From NCBI GenBank assembly GCA_002688165.1, contig NZCB01000006.1, positions 1 through 8,116 of the forward strand: a stretch of DNA of 8,116 nt, in the 5' to 3' direction. The notes beneath the pieces were generated by a model. It worked only from the letters and a program-made list of their open reading frames with translations, was not told the origin of the DNA and made no database searches. The position numbers were made by a program, and so were the translations under genes. Positions 1 through 4,939 of this stretch are shown piece after piece. This DNA is from Candidatus Pacearchaeota archaeon. GTDB taxonomy: Archaea; Nanobdellota; Nanobdellia; Pacearchaeales; GW2011-AR1. Position 1 is the first letter of the stretch. Each line of letters begins with the position of its first letter.

Positions 1-244
1 GAGTGCCTCTAACATCTATAATATGAATCATAATAAAAGATATAATCATTATTATTATTAAAGGTGGAAGATAAATTATAAATGTATAAATAATAGCTAA
101 AATAATATTTAGAATGTCATTGATACTAGTTCCAGCTATTAATGGAAAAATTAAATTAGATAAGAATATTATTGCTAGATAAATCAACATTAATAAAATA
201 TAAATCCCTGATAAAATCAACCCACCTTTCAACCAAGCTTTCAT
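1..244 (-). CDS. Membrane protein, paralogue of the 389-916 gene (3' end outside window)
   Basis: An open frame of 81 codons starts at the ATG at 244 and is still open at the window edge, so the C-terminus is not visible. The protein begins MKAWLKGG and then is almost entirely hydrophobic, with about two membrane segments (roughly residues 9-36 and 47-75). The start is supported by a Shine-Dalgarno GAGGGAG at 248-254 and by the identical MKAWLK start and upstream DNA of the next gene. The W-L-K-G-G amphipathic start recurs in these membrane proteins. Function is unknown; no catalytic motif is visible. It has its own TATA box (283-291), so it need not be transcribed with the gene upstream. Confidence 0.75.
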   Translation of the reverse strand, partial: MKAWLKGGLILSGIYILLMLIYLAIIFLSNLIFPLIAGTSINDILNIILAIIYTFIIYLPPLIIIMIISFIMIHIIDVRGT

Positions 245-313
245 TTTCTCCCTCTTTTCATCTTATTATACAGAATAATTATTATTTAAATCTAACTAAA
301 CAATCAAGTGATT
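231..313. repeat. 83-base direct repeat, copy 1 (promoter plus first codons of gene 1-244)
   Basis: This stretch aligns without gaps to 903-985, with differences only around 262-281. It holds the first codons of the membrane gene, its Shine-Dalgarno site and its TATA box, and ends inside a dyad. The similarity stops abruptly at 313/985, so gene and promoter were duplicated as a unit. Confidence 0.9.
283..291 (-). promoter_or_regulatory. TATA box for gene 1-244
   Basis: On the minus strand this reads ATTTAAATA after a purine-containing upstream stretch. It lies about 43 bases before the ATG, so the transcript would have a leader of roughly 18 bases that includes the GAGGGAG Shine-Dalgarno site. 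The same arrangement is present at 955-963 for the paralogue. Confidence 0.65.
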
Positions 314-317
314 GTTT
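298..317. promoter_or_regulatory. 9-bp dyad just upstream of the TATA box, possible operator
   Basis: The sequence is AAACAATCA-AG-TGATTGTTT, a perfect inverted repeat of 9 bases with a 2-base centre. It sits directly upstream of the TATA box of the first membrane gene. The second copy (970-989) has one mismatch in the right arm. Position and symmetry suggest a protein binding site; the binding protein is unknown. Confidence 0.45.
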
Positions 318-388
318 GGATTGAACTTGCGGTTGAGTTTGAACAGGTTGTTGTTTTTTGGATTTTGTTTTATTGATTAATATTCCTC

Positions 389-916
389 CTAAAAAAACAA
401 AACCCAGCAGATGTATAATAAAATTATGAATAAGACAATTATTACTGAAATAGCATAAGAGATTATTTTAGCAAGGTTGGGTGATTTTCTTAAAGTTTCA
501 TTGGATTTTATTTTTCCATTTACCCACCCTTTAAACTTATTGTCTATGTTTCCCATAAGATGGAGAAAAATTCCTATTGCAAAATTAATAAAGATAAATA
601 ATGGAAATATCATAAGCAACATAAAGAAAATTTCAAAATTCCATGCAATTATCCCAAGATAAAAATAAAATGAAAGATAACCTATGGTCAGGATAATCCC
701 TCCTTTCAACCATCCGGTTTTATCCAATGAAACCAAAATATTACCTAGTGCTCCTAATACAAAAACTGCTAAAAGTGCTGGAAAAACCGTCCACAAATGA
801 TATGGAAAAAAGGTTTGAATAGAACCCTTTAACATAACTATTACTACAGATATAATCAGAGTTAGGATACCAAATAATGCCGATGTGATTATTCCCCATT
901 TTAACCAAGCTTTCAT
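389..916 (-). CDS. Multi-span membrane protein with WLKxG repeats; 3' end possibly frameshifted
   Basis: A 175-residue hydrophobic protein with about five membrane segments (approximately residues 8-29, 44-64, 72-92, 94-118 and 152-174). The motif at the N-terminus (AWLKWGI) recurs near residue 69 (GWLKGGI) and weakly near 129 (GWVNGKI), suggesting an internal repeat. It starts at the ATG at 916 with GAGGGAG at 920-926. It is a paralogue of the gene at 1-244. The frame stops at a TAG (389-391) immediately after a run of seven T within the last membrane segment. The -1 frame from that run stays open for 36 codons and encodes a membrane exit followed by a Lys/Gln-rich tail, so the true protein may be longer. 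Function is unknown. Confidence 0.8.
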   Translation of the reverse strand: MKAWLKWGIITSALFGILTLIISVVIVMLKGSIQTFFPYHLWTVFPALLAVFVLGALGNILVSLDKTGWLKGGIILTIGYLSFYFYLGIIAWNFEIFFMLLMIFPLFIFINFAIGIFLHLMGNIDNKFKGWVNGKIKSNETLRKSPNLAKIISYAISVIIVLFIILLYICWVLFF

Positions 917-985
917 TTTCTCCCTCTTTTCATAATCCTATACAGAATTAATATTATTTAAATCTAACTAAACAATCAAGTGATT
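903..985. repeat. 83-base direct repeat, copy 2 (promoter plus first codons of gene 389-916)
   Basis: This is the partner of 231-313 at an offset of exactly 672 bases. Its outer edge falls inside the stop codon of the recombinase gene (984-986), so the last two bases of that TAA belong to the repeat. Confidence 0.9.
955..963 (-). promoter_or_regulatory. TATA box for gene 389-916
   Basis: Minus-strand ATTTAAATA lies about 43 bases upstream of the ATG at 916 and immediately downstream of the recombinase stop. The membrane gene can therefore be transcribed independently of the recombinase. Confidence 0.65.
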
Positions 986-1508
986 ATTTATTCTTCTCTA
1001 ACCACCTATTAACATAACCACTAGTTCTTCTCCTCTTAGTGTCTTTAGACCCCCTGGGTCTTCCTAATGTCTTACCTTTACTTTTTGCACTAGCTAATCC
1101 GTCATGGATCCTATTGATTGTTATTTCTCTTTCATACTGCGCAAGTAACATCATCATACCTAACTGTAACCTTCCTTCAGGAGTTTCAGTATTAAAGTTT
1201 TGAGTTACTGAAATAAACTTAATATCTTTCTTATTAAATTCTTCAAACATTTTAACCAGGTGACTTAAACTTCTTCCAATTCTATCCAGTTTGTAAACCA
1301 TGATTGCATTAAACTTATTATCTCTCATGTCTGACATAAGTTTATCAAACCCAGGTCTGCTTTCTTTAGATCCACTAATCCCATGGTCTTCATACTCCTT
1401 ATAGATTTTTACATTCTCTCTTTCACAATACTCCTGGATTACTTTCTTCTGCATACCTAAGTCTTGTTTGTCTCTAGTAGAAACCCTGTAATATATTCCT
1501 GCAATCAT
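984..1508 (-). CDS. Small serine recombinase (resolvase/invertase family)
   Basis: Catalytic domain of a serine site-specific recombinase. The frame opens at 1562, but the family start MIAGIYYRVST lies at 1508, giving 174 residues. Visible active-site residues are Arg8 and Ser10 (YRVST, nucleophile), the DHGISG block at 41-46, KLDRIGRS at 73-80 (Asp75, Arg76, Arg79), and the QYERE start of the long dimer helix at 124. After GRPRG (149-153), which resembles an AT-hook, only about 21 basic residues remain, so the usual C-terminal helix-turn-helix is missing or reduced. The stop codon overlaps the edge of an 83-base repeat. It is preceded by a hairpin at 1527-1557. It probably acts in integration, excision or resolution of the element to its right. 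The family call is firm; the exact role is not. Confidence 0.92.
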   Translation of the reverse strand: MIAGIYYRVSTRDKQDLGMQKKVIQEYCERENVKIYKEYEDHGISGSKESRPGFDKLMSDMRDNKFNAIMVYKLDRIGRSLSHLVKMFEEFNKKDIKFISVTQNFNTETPEGRLQLGMMMLLAQYEREITINRIHDGLASAKSKGKTLGRPRGSKDTKRRRTSGYVNRWLEKNK

Positions 1509-1526
1509 TTTTTTATTATAATAAAA

Positions 1527-1557
1527 GGGCAGAAGGAACTGCAAGAACCTTCTGTCC
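1527..1557. promoter_or_regulatory. GC-rich stem-loop in the recombinase leader
   Basis: The arms GGGCAGAAGG and CCTTCTGTCC pair (ten positions, one imperfect) around an 11-base loop. The last arm base is 18 bases before the recombinase ATG. On the minus strand the stem is followed by TTTTATTAT, so it could also end transcripts of the 1591-1806 gene. A similar GAAGG/CCTTC stem precedes the helicase gene (4281-4310). Alternatives are a recombinase binding site or an mRNA structure controlling translation. Confidence 0.6.
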
Positions 1558-1590
1558 CTCAAAAACCAATCCGTTAGGAAAGTAGATTAT

Positions 1591-1806
1591 CTATCCAATC
1601 CCTGAACCCAAAATTTTCTTTTTGGTCCATGGACCATTTAGATAATTCTTAACATGTTTATTTTTAATCAAGTCCACTATTGTTTCAGAAACTTTTTGTA
1701 ATGAATCAGAACTAGCAACTGCAATGTCACCAATATTCACAACCGAACCCATCTCCTCTTTTTTATTTTCAACACTATTAATTATAGGAAGATTATCTTT
1801 ATTCAT
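1591..1806 (-). CDS. Hypothetical 71-aa protein
   Basis: A small soluble protein that is not recognised. It starts at the ATG at 1806, which overlaps the stop of the 35-aa gene upstream (ATGA overlap), indicating translational coupling. The N-terminus contains PIINS (residues 7-11), also present at the start of the 102-aa protein at 1935-2243. Residues about 19-50 are a mixed helix-like stretch and the C-terminus is basic and Gly-rich (TKKKILGSGIG). Downstream lie an 82-base gap with a hairpin and then the recombinase. Function is not inferable beyond association with the RHH gene cluster. Confidence 0.6.
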   Translation of the reverse strand: MNKDNLPIINSVENKKEEMGSVVNIGDIAVASSDSLQKVSETIVDLIKNKHVKNYLNGPWTKKKILGSGIG

Positions 1807-1910
1807 TTTTTCTTGACAACCTTTTTTATTTTATTCTTTTTACTTTTTTCAATTACCCAGAACTTTGCAATATCTTCTTTAGGGATTCTTATAATTATTA
1901 CTTCTTCCAT
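1803..1910 (-). CDS. 35-aa basic peptide with RHH-like strand start
   Basis: A short ORF starting at the ATG at 1910 whose TGA overlaps the next ATG by ATGA. The N-terminus MEEVIIIRIPKEDIAKFW has the strand-then-helix pattern of a ribbon-helix-helix protein (compare KIISVRLPLEDYRRLL in the gene upstream). It is followed by a very basic tail rich in Lys. It is too short for a full RHH fold, because the second helix is replaced by the Lys tail, so it could be a degenerate RHH, a partner peptide, or a nucleic-acid-binding tail. No Shine-Dalgarno site is evident. The overlap and the coherent composition argue that it is real. Confidence 0.55.
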   Translation of the reverse strand: MEEVIIIRIPKEDIAKFWVIEKSKKNKIKKVVKKK

Positions 1911-1934
1911 TCGGAAATAAAATAAAATGCTTTA

Positions 1935-2243
1935 TTAATCATTGTTCCTAGTTTGTGAATTCTCCAGGACCTTCTTTTGTTCCCATAGAACAAGACCCTC
2001 TTTAATAATCCCAGAAATATTTAACCACCTACTCATTACTAACAACCTTCTATAATCTTCTAAAGGAAGTCTAACAGAAATTATTTTGTCTTTCTTTTCC
2101 TGGGCAACTTCAGCTGAAGGAGCTGAAGGATTAACTGGTCCTTCTTCTTCCAGGACTTCAGGTTCTTCTTTCTTAATAGGTTCTGCTTTCGTATAGAATG
2201 GAATCCTTTTCCCATAACTATTTATTATTGGATAATCTGTCAT
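1935..2243 (-). CDS. RHH-type DNA-binding protein with acidic/Pro linker (102 aa)
   Basis: The N-terminal 25 residues (containing PIINSYGKR) are followed by an acidic Pro/Ala-rich linker (about residues 26-50). Then comes a compact domain: strand KIISVRLP, helix EDYRRLLVMSRW, turn LNIS, and helix GIIKEGLVLWEQKK, the order expected of a ribbon-helix-helix (Arc/MetJ-type) DNA-binding fold. RHH proteins dimerise and bind operators through the paired strands. A TATA box at 2263-2270 is about 24 bases from the ATG, so the transcript is probably leaderless. It begins a run of small genes (35 aa, 71 aa) leading to the recombinase. Likely a regulator or plasmid-partition/copy-control type protein; target unknown. 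Confidence 0.7.
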   Translation of the reverse strand: MTDYPIINSYGKRIPFYTKAEPIKKEEPEVLEEEGPVNPSAPSAEVAQEKKDKIISVRLPLEDYRRLLVMSRWLNISGIIKEGLVLWEQKKVLENSQTRNND

Positions 2244-2262
2244 ACAATAAGGAGATTATAAC

Positions 2263-2270
2263 TATATAAT
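2263..2270 (-). promoter_or_regulatory. TATA box for gene 1935-2243
   Basis: Minus-strand ATTATATA is centred about 24 bases before the ATG at 2243, which places the start site at or next to the start codon (leaderless mRNA). Confidence 0.6.
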
Positions 2271-2318
2271 TAACTTGTTCCTAATTGTAAGACTTTTTTT
2301 AAGTTATTATATTATATT

Positions 2319-2339
2319 CGTTATCCGTTACTCGTTATC
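2319..2339. repeat. Three tandem 7-base repeats (CGTTATC)
   Basis: CGTTATC-CGTTACT-CGTTATC in perfect register, about 50 bases upstream of the TATA box of the 102-aa RHH gene. It lies in the 230-base non-coding gap 2244-2473, which otherwise shows only AT-rich sequence and a second copy (2384-2395) of TGTCATACAATA from the gene's start region (2238-2249). It is a candidate regulator binding site. Confidence 0.55.
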
Positions 2340-2473
2340 AAAACTAGGGTATATACTTATATGGGGTGTGTTTTTGAGGTTATTGTCATACAATACCATG
2401 ATAACCTTCTCTACATGTCTAGTTACACTATCCTATATGTATATGCGACTGCAAAATGCGATATGCCTTTCTA

Positions 2474-2686
2474 TTATGCCTGTTTTGTCATACTTCTCCT
2501 CTTTCCTGCAATAACTAATTCAAAATTTTCTAAACCTTCATTTATAATTTCCTTAGATACCTTTTTGAGTAATAGTCTTGTGACTTCACTATTTCTAACC
2601 CCTAAGTCACTACTAATCTGATTAATTAGATCCATTGTTTCCTTATCTACTCTTAAATTTGTTATTTTATAGTTTAAATTTCCCAT
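2474..2686 (-). CDS. RHH (CopG/Arc-like) transcriptional regulator, 70 aa
   Basis: Strand NYKITNLRVD (residues 5-14), helix KETMDLINQISSDLG, the turn VRNS, and helix EVTRLLLKKVSKEIINEG match the ribbon-helix-helix fold. A basic tail (GKRRSMTKQ) follows. Length is typical for this family of dimeric repressors and copy-number regulators. A TATA box at 2704-2714 lies about 24 bases upstream of the ATG, giving a probable leaderless transcript. Upstream, between this gene and the helicase, is the 9-base-period iteron array (2726-2828), which is a likely binding target for this protein, for the replication initiator, or for both. Confidence 0.75.
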   Translation of the reverse strand: MGNLNYKITNLRVDKETMDLINQISSDLGVRNSEVTRLLLKKVSKEIINEGLENFELVIAGKRRSMTKQA

Positions 2687-2703
2687 ATTCTTTTGTTTGT
2701 ATT

Positions 2704-2714
2704 GTTTATAATAA
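2704..2714 (-). promoter_or_regulatory. TATA box for gene 2474-2686
   Basis: Minus-strand TTATTATAAAC is centred about 24 bases before the ATG at 2686 and sits directly next to the left iteron cluster. A protein bound to the iterons could therefore block TFB/TBP access. Confidence 0.6.
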
Positions 2715-2725
2715 AAAAAAATAAA

Positions 2726-2828
2726 ATTACCATAATTACCATAATTACCAGTTTCTCAATTTACCTTAGAACATGATACAAGTCCTAGGATAAACTAGAA
2801 AACCAGTAATTTTGGTAATTTTGGTAAC
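2726..2828. repeat. Inverted iteron array, candidate replication origin or operator
   Basis: Left cluster: ATTACC at 2726, 2735 and 2744, period 9. Right cluster in the opposite orientation: GTAATT at 2806, GGTAAT at 2814 and GGTAAC at 2823, again period 9. The clusters are separated by about 55 bases containing the palindrome TCCTAGGA (2783-2790). The right cluster ends directly at the stop codon of the helicase gene (2829). Short iterons beside a replication helicase and an RHH protein are typical of plasmid origins and of RHH operators; the sequence alone cannot separate the two. Confidence 0.7.
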
Positions 2829-4256
2829 TTACAAATCCTTAAATTTTATTCCTTCCCATACCTTATATGATTTACCTTCAATAGTTTTTGCCTTACCTTC
2901 ACAACCCTTTCCTTCCAATTTCAAATTAAAATCTTTAGGTCCTATCCTTCTCACTCCATTTTTTGAACAATATTCATTATATTTTCCATTTAATTCTGAA
3001 ACCTTTACAAGACTATCAAAATCCAGTTCTAAACATTCTGCAAAAAAACCTTCAAAAGAATTAGACTTTCTAATCCATTCATTCTTTACAGATTCCATAC
3101 CTTTGGAATGACTGAATTCTTTATTCTTATACAATCTCTCAAGTCCCTCTAAACTCCAATTTAATAAACCACTTAACTCTTTTGGATTAATTAGACCTTT
3201 GATTATATCTGGGTTATCTAATCGTATATTTTCCCTCTCTCCTTTAGGTTTTTGGTCTATATCACCTTGTGGTAAGAAAGTTAATGGGAATTTTAGAATA
3301 ACCCACCTTATGAAGAAACCATTACTCATGTCCTTAGTCTCAGGAATATCATTTCCTGCAAAAATTTGTTTTGCATAACTGACAAATGAAATTCTTTCTC
3401 TATGTTTTCTATTTGCAGTTACCAAATCCCTTCCAGTCAATTTTTTAAATGTTCCAGAATATCCAATTGCCTCAGAAGATAAGTCTGCACTTAGGTTCAC
3501 AAGTTTTTTATGTAGATTAGAAACTGCAAAATTATCTCTCTCAAAATCTTGTAATGGAATCTCAACACAATTACTAGGTCCTAGGAACGATCGCATTATG
3601 TCTAATAATTTAGATTTTCCATTTCTTCCACCCCCCCACAAAAATATTGACCTCTCTAAAAAATAATCTCTAACTAGACAAAATCCAAATAATTCCTGCA
3701 CAATGTCCAAATCTTCTTTATTCTCTAAAATCTCTTTTAAAAATCTAATAATTTTTGGACATTTTGCTTTAGGGTCATAGATTATTGGGTTCTTAACAAA
3801 AAACCTTTGTTCTGGATTGAAGTCTTTCAATTCTTTTGTTCTCAAATTAAGAATTCCATTCTTAACTGCAATAAGGTCAGGATTTTCTTCCTTAAAGAAT
3901 TCTTCCATATCAATGTAAGTTTCAGTTTCAATTCTGTTGCTTACTTCCTGGGATTTATTTTTGGAATAAAAGTCTGTATAAAGGTGTCTAGTTCTTTCTC
4001 TAATGAAAGTTTGTGCATTAGGGACATAAATTCCATTCCTATAAATCCACATTTCACTTTTGTCATCATGCCTTATAGTGAAAATATGTTCTCTATCTAA
4101 AATGTCATTAACAACAACTTCAATGGCTTTTGCAGTCTTTTTGTCCGAAATTAAGAAAATAATCTCGTCTCTAACATCATATAGGATATTCAATTCTTCC
4201 CTGTTATAAATCTCCTCTAATTGTTTCCTTTTCCCTTTAGGTTTTTGTTTTACCAT
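2829..4256 (-). CDS. D5-type superfamily 3 replicative helicase (phage/plasmid primase-helicase family)
   Basis: 475 residues. A D5-like N-terminal region (about 60-190, with RHDDKSEMWIYRNGIY) precedes an SF3 AAA+ helicase core. Walker A is GGGRNGKS at 208-215, the Walker B-like strand is KLVNLSADLS at 251-260, motif C is KQIFAGNDIPE with sensor Asn302, and RW at 317-318 fits the arginine finger. The C-terminus (about 400-475) looks like the small winged-helix domain of this family. It would unwind DNA as a hexamer at the element's origin. No primase catalytic domain is fused, so it is shorter than P4-type primase-helicases; priming may come from the 4940-5869 protein. There is no clear Shine-Dalgarno site. 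A perfect 10-bp hairpin lies 24 bases upstream of the ATG. Confidence 0.92.
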   Translation of the reverse strand: MVKQKPKGKRKQLEEIYNREELNILYDVRDEIIFLISDKKTAKAIEVVVNDILDREHIFTIRHDDKSEMWIYRNGIYVPNAQTFIRERTRHLYTDFYSKNKSQEVSNRIETETYIDMEEFFKEENPDLIAVKNGILNLRTKELKDFNPEQRFFVKNPIIYDPKAKCPKIIRFLKEILENKEDLDIVQELFGFCLVRDYFLERSIFLWGGGRNGKSKLLDIMRSFLGPSNCVEIPLQDFERDNFAVSNLHKKLVNLSADLSSEAIGYSGTFKKLTGRDLVTANRKHRERISFVSYAKQIFAGNDIPETKDMSNGFFIRWVILKFPLTFLPQGDIDQKPKGERENIRLDNPDIIKGLINPKELSGLLNWSLEGLERLYKNKEFSHSKGMESVKNEWIRKSNSFEGFFAECLELDFDSLVKVSELNGKYNEYCSKNGVRRIGPKDFNLKLEGKGCEGKAKTIEGKSYKVWEGIKFKDL

Positions 4257-4280
4257 TTTATTTTATTTTTTTTTTATGAA

Positions 4281-4310
4281 ACTGGAAGGAATGAAATCAC
4301 TCCTTCCAGT
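4281..4310. promoter_or_regulatory. Perfect 10-bp stem-loop before the helicase gene
   Basis: ACTGGAAGGA and TCCTTCCAGT pair perfectly around a 10-base loop. The stem starts 8 bases after the stop of the 4319-4684 gene and ends 24 bases before the helicase ATG. On the minus strand an A-rich rather than T-rich tract follows, so it is not a classic terminator. A site that separates or attenuates helicase expression, or a binding site, is more likely. It resembles the recombinase-leader stem at 1527-1557. Confidence 0.75.
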
Positions 4311-4318
4311 CCAATGAA

Positions 4319-4684
4319 TCAACCAGCAAGTTTTAAGGTGTCATCTATAATTTCTGCAAAAAGTAATTTGGGATTCTTAGAACTGGGTTTCATTTGTGTC
4401 TGAAAAACCACTTCTTTACTAAGAAGTTCTTCCCTAATGTCAACCTCTCCGTCTGCCTGATATTCAATTCCAAAACTAATCAAAAGTTGTCCTAGTTTGG
4501 AAGTCTCAGATAAATTTGTTGGGCAACTATACTTCAAAATTATATCTTCTCCAGAATTGTCAAACTTTACATAGATTCTTGTGTATTCATAAGGAGTTTC
4601 TTCAAAATCAACTTGAACAATTTTTCCTGCATGAACTCCATCTGGAACCACTATCGGCTTTTTCCATTTATGTTTCATATTCAC
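4319..4684 (-). CDS. 121-aa protein, possible OB-fold ssDNA-binding accessory
   Basis: The start is GTG at 4684, overlapping the upstream TGA by four bases (GTGA), with GGGGGT five bases before. The ATG two codons later (4678) is the alternative. The protein is rich in predicted strands: VPDGVHAGKIVQVDF, TRIYVKFDN, EDIILKYSCP and EVVFQTQMKP, with an acidic C-terminal part (FAEIIDDTLKLAG). The opening 'GVHAGKIVQVDFEETPYEYT' style resembles small phage proteins that bind ssDNA through a beta-barrel. That is an inference from pattern and from its place between a primase-type zinc ribbon and the helicase, not a recognised family match. Confidence 0.7.
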   Translation of the reverse strand: MNMKHKWKKPIVVPDGVHAGKIVQVDFEETPYEYTRIYVKFDNSGEDIILKYSCPTNLSETSKLGQLLISFGIEYQADGEVDIREELLSKEVVFQTQMKPSSKNPKLLFAEIIDDTLKLAG

Positions 4685-4938
4685 TGTATACCCCCTTTCA
4701 AACTTTTAAATTTGAGTTGGTCAACATTTCTTTTTTCACCACAACTGAAACAGACAAACAAACCAGTATTGCTAAAAATTTTAGAAGAATTATGATAACT
4801 GCAGAAAGGGCAATTAAAATTTTGGTCAATAGGATAACCACCCCCCTTCATGTTAGATCTTATCCTTCTTTTAGTCTTTAAATTACTCTTTCTTACAATA
4901 TCCAAGACTTCAGGACAAATAATTTCTAAAGACTGCAT
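4681..4938 (-). CDS. Free-standing DnaG/P4-type primase zinc ribbon, 85 aa
   Basis: The open frame reaches 4998, but ATG 4938 is preceded by GAGGTGG, is two bases after the stop of the upstream gene, and gives a natural N-terminus (MQSLEIICPEVLD). The C-terminal half, NCPFCSYHNSSKIFSNTG followed by LFVCFSCGEKRNVDQLKF, matches the zinc-binding domain of bacterial and phage primases (C-P-x-C/H ... C-F-x-C-G-x-x-x-x-V). The Cys pairs are at about residues 43/46 and 63/66. In primases this domain reads template and helps start synthesis. Here it has no Toprim or AEP domain of its own, so it probably works in trans with the neighbouring putative primase. Stop/start overlap with the next gene (GTGA) indicates one operon. 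Confidence 0.8.
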   Translation of the reverse strand: MQSLEIICPEVLDIVRKSNLKTKRRIRSNMKGGGYPIDQNFNCPFCSYHNSSKIFSNTGLFVCFSCGEKRNVDQLKFKSLKGGIQ

Positions 4939-4939
4939 T

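Larger units (their letters stand above)
282..391 (-). other. Possible -1 frame C-terminal extension of the 389-916 membrane protein
   Basis: Reading one base back from the TAG stop gives LGGILINKTKSKKQQ and then a PVQTQPQVQ-type Gln/Pro tail, ending at TAA (282-284). That is a natural end for a last membrane segment plus cytoplasmic tail, and it begins exactly at a TTTTTTT run. It could be programmed or transcriptional slippage, a real disabling indel, or a sequencing error in the homopolymer. Confidence 0.5.

Noticed and set aside
315..335. GGATTGAACTTGCGG resembles a tRNA T arm and could be the missing 3' half of the truncated tRNA-Thr
   Set aside because: No acceptor strand complementary to GCCACGG lies beside it, and the stretch is better explained as the Gln-rich tail of the membrane gene in the -1 frame.
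1509..1562. N-terminal 18-residue extension of the recombinase
   Set aside because: It would translate the leader stem-loop and the AT-rich promoter-like tract; the family start is the Met at 1508.
2238..2395. TGTCATACAATA repeated at 2238 and 2384, suggesting a duplicated gene start
   Set aside because: The second copy leads to only about ten codons before a stop; it may be a regulatory repeat but cannot be told from chance in AT-rich DNA.
2275..2621. Plus-strand ORFs over the RHH gene region
   Set aside because: They are antisense to the 70-aa RHH gene or cover the promoter gap, have no Shine-Dalgarno site or TATA box, and look like hydrophobic shadow translations.
3579..3587. GTCCTAGGA shared with the iteron spacer at 2782-2790
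   Set aside because: Lies in the conserved coding sequence of the helicase (FLGP), so it is explained by codons; a 9-base match is not significant.
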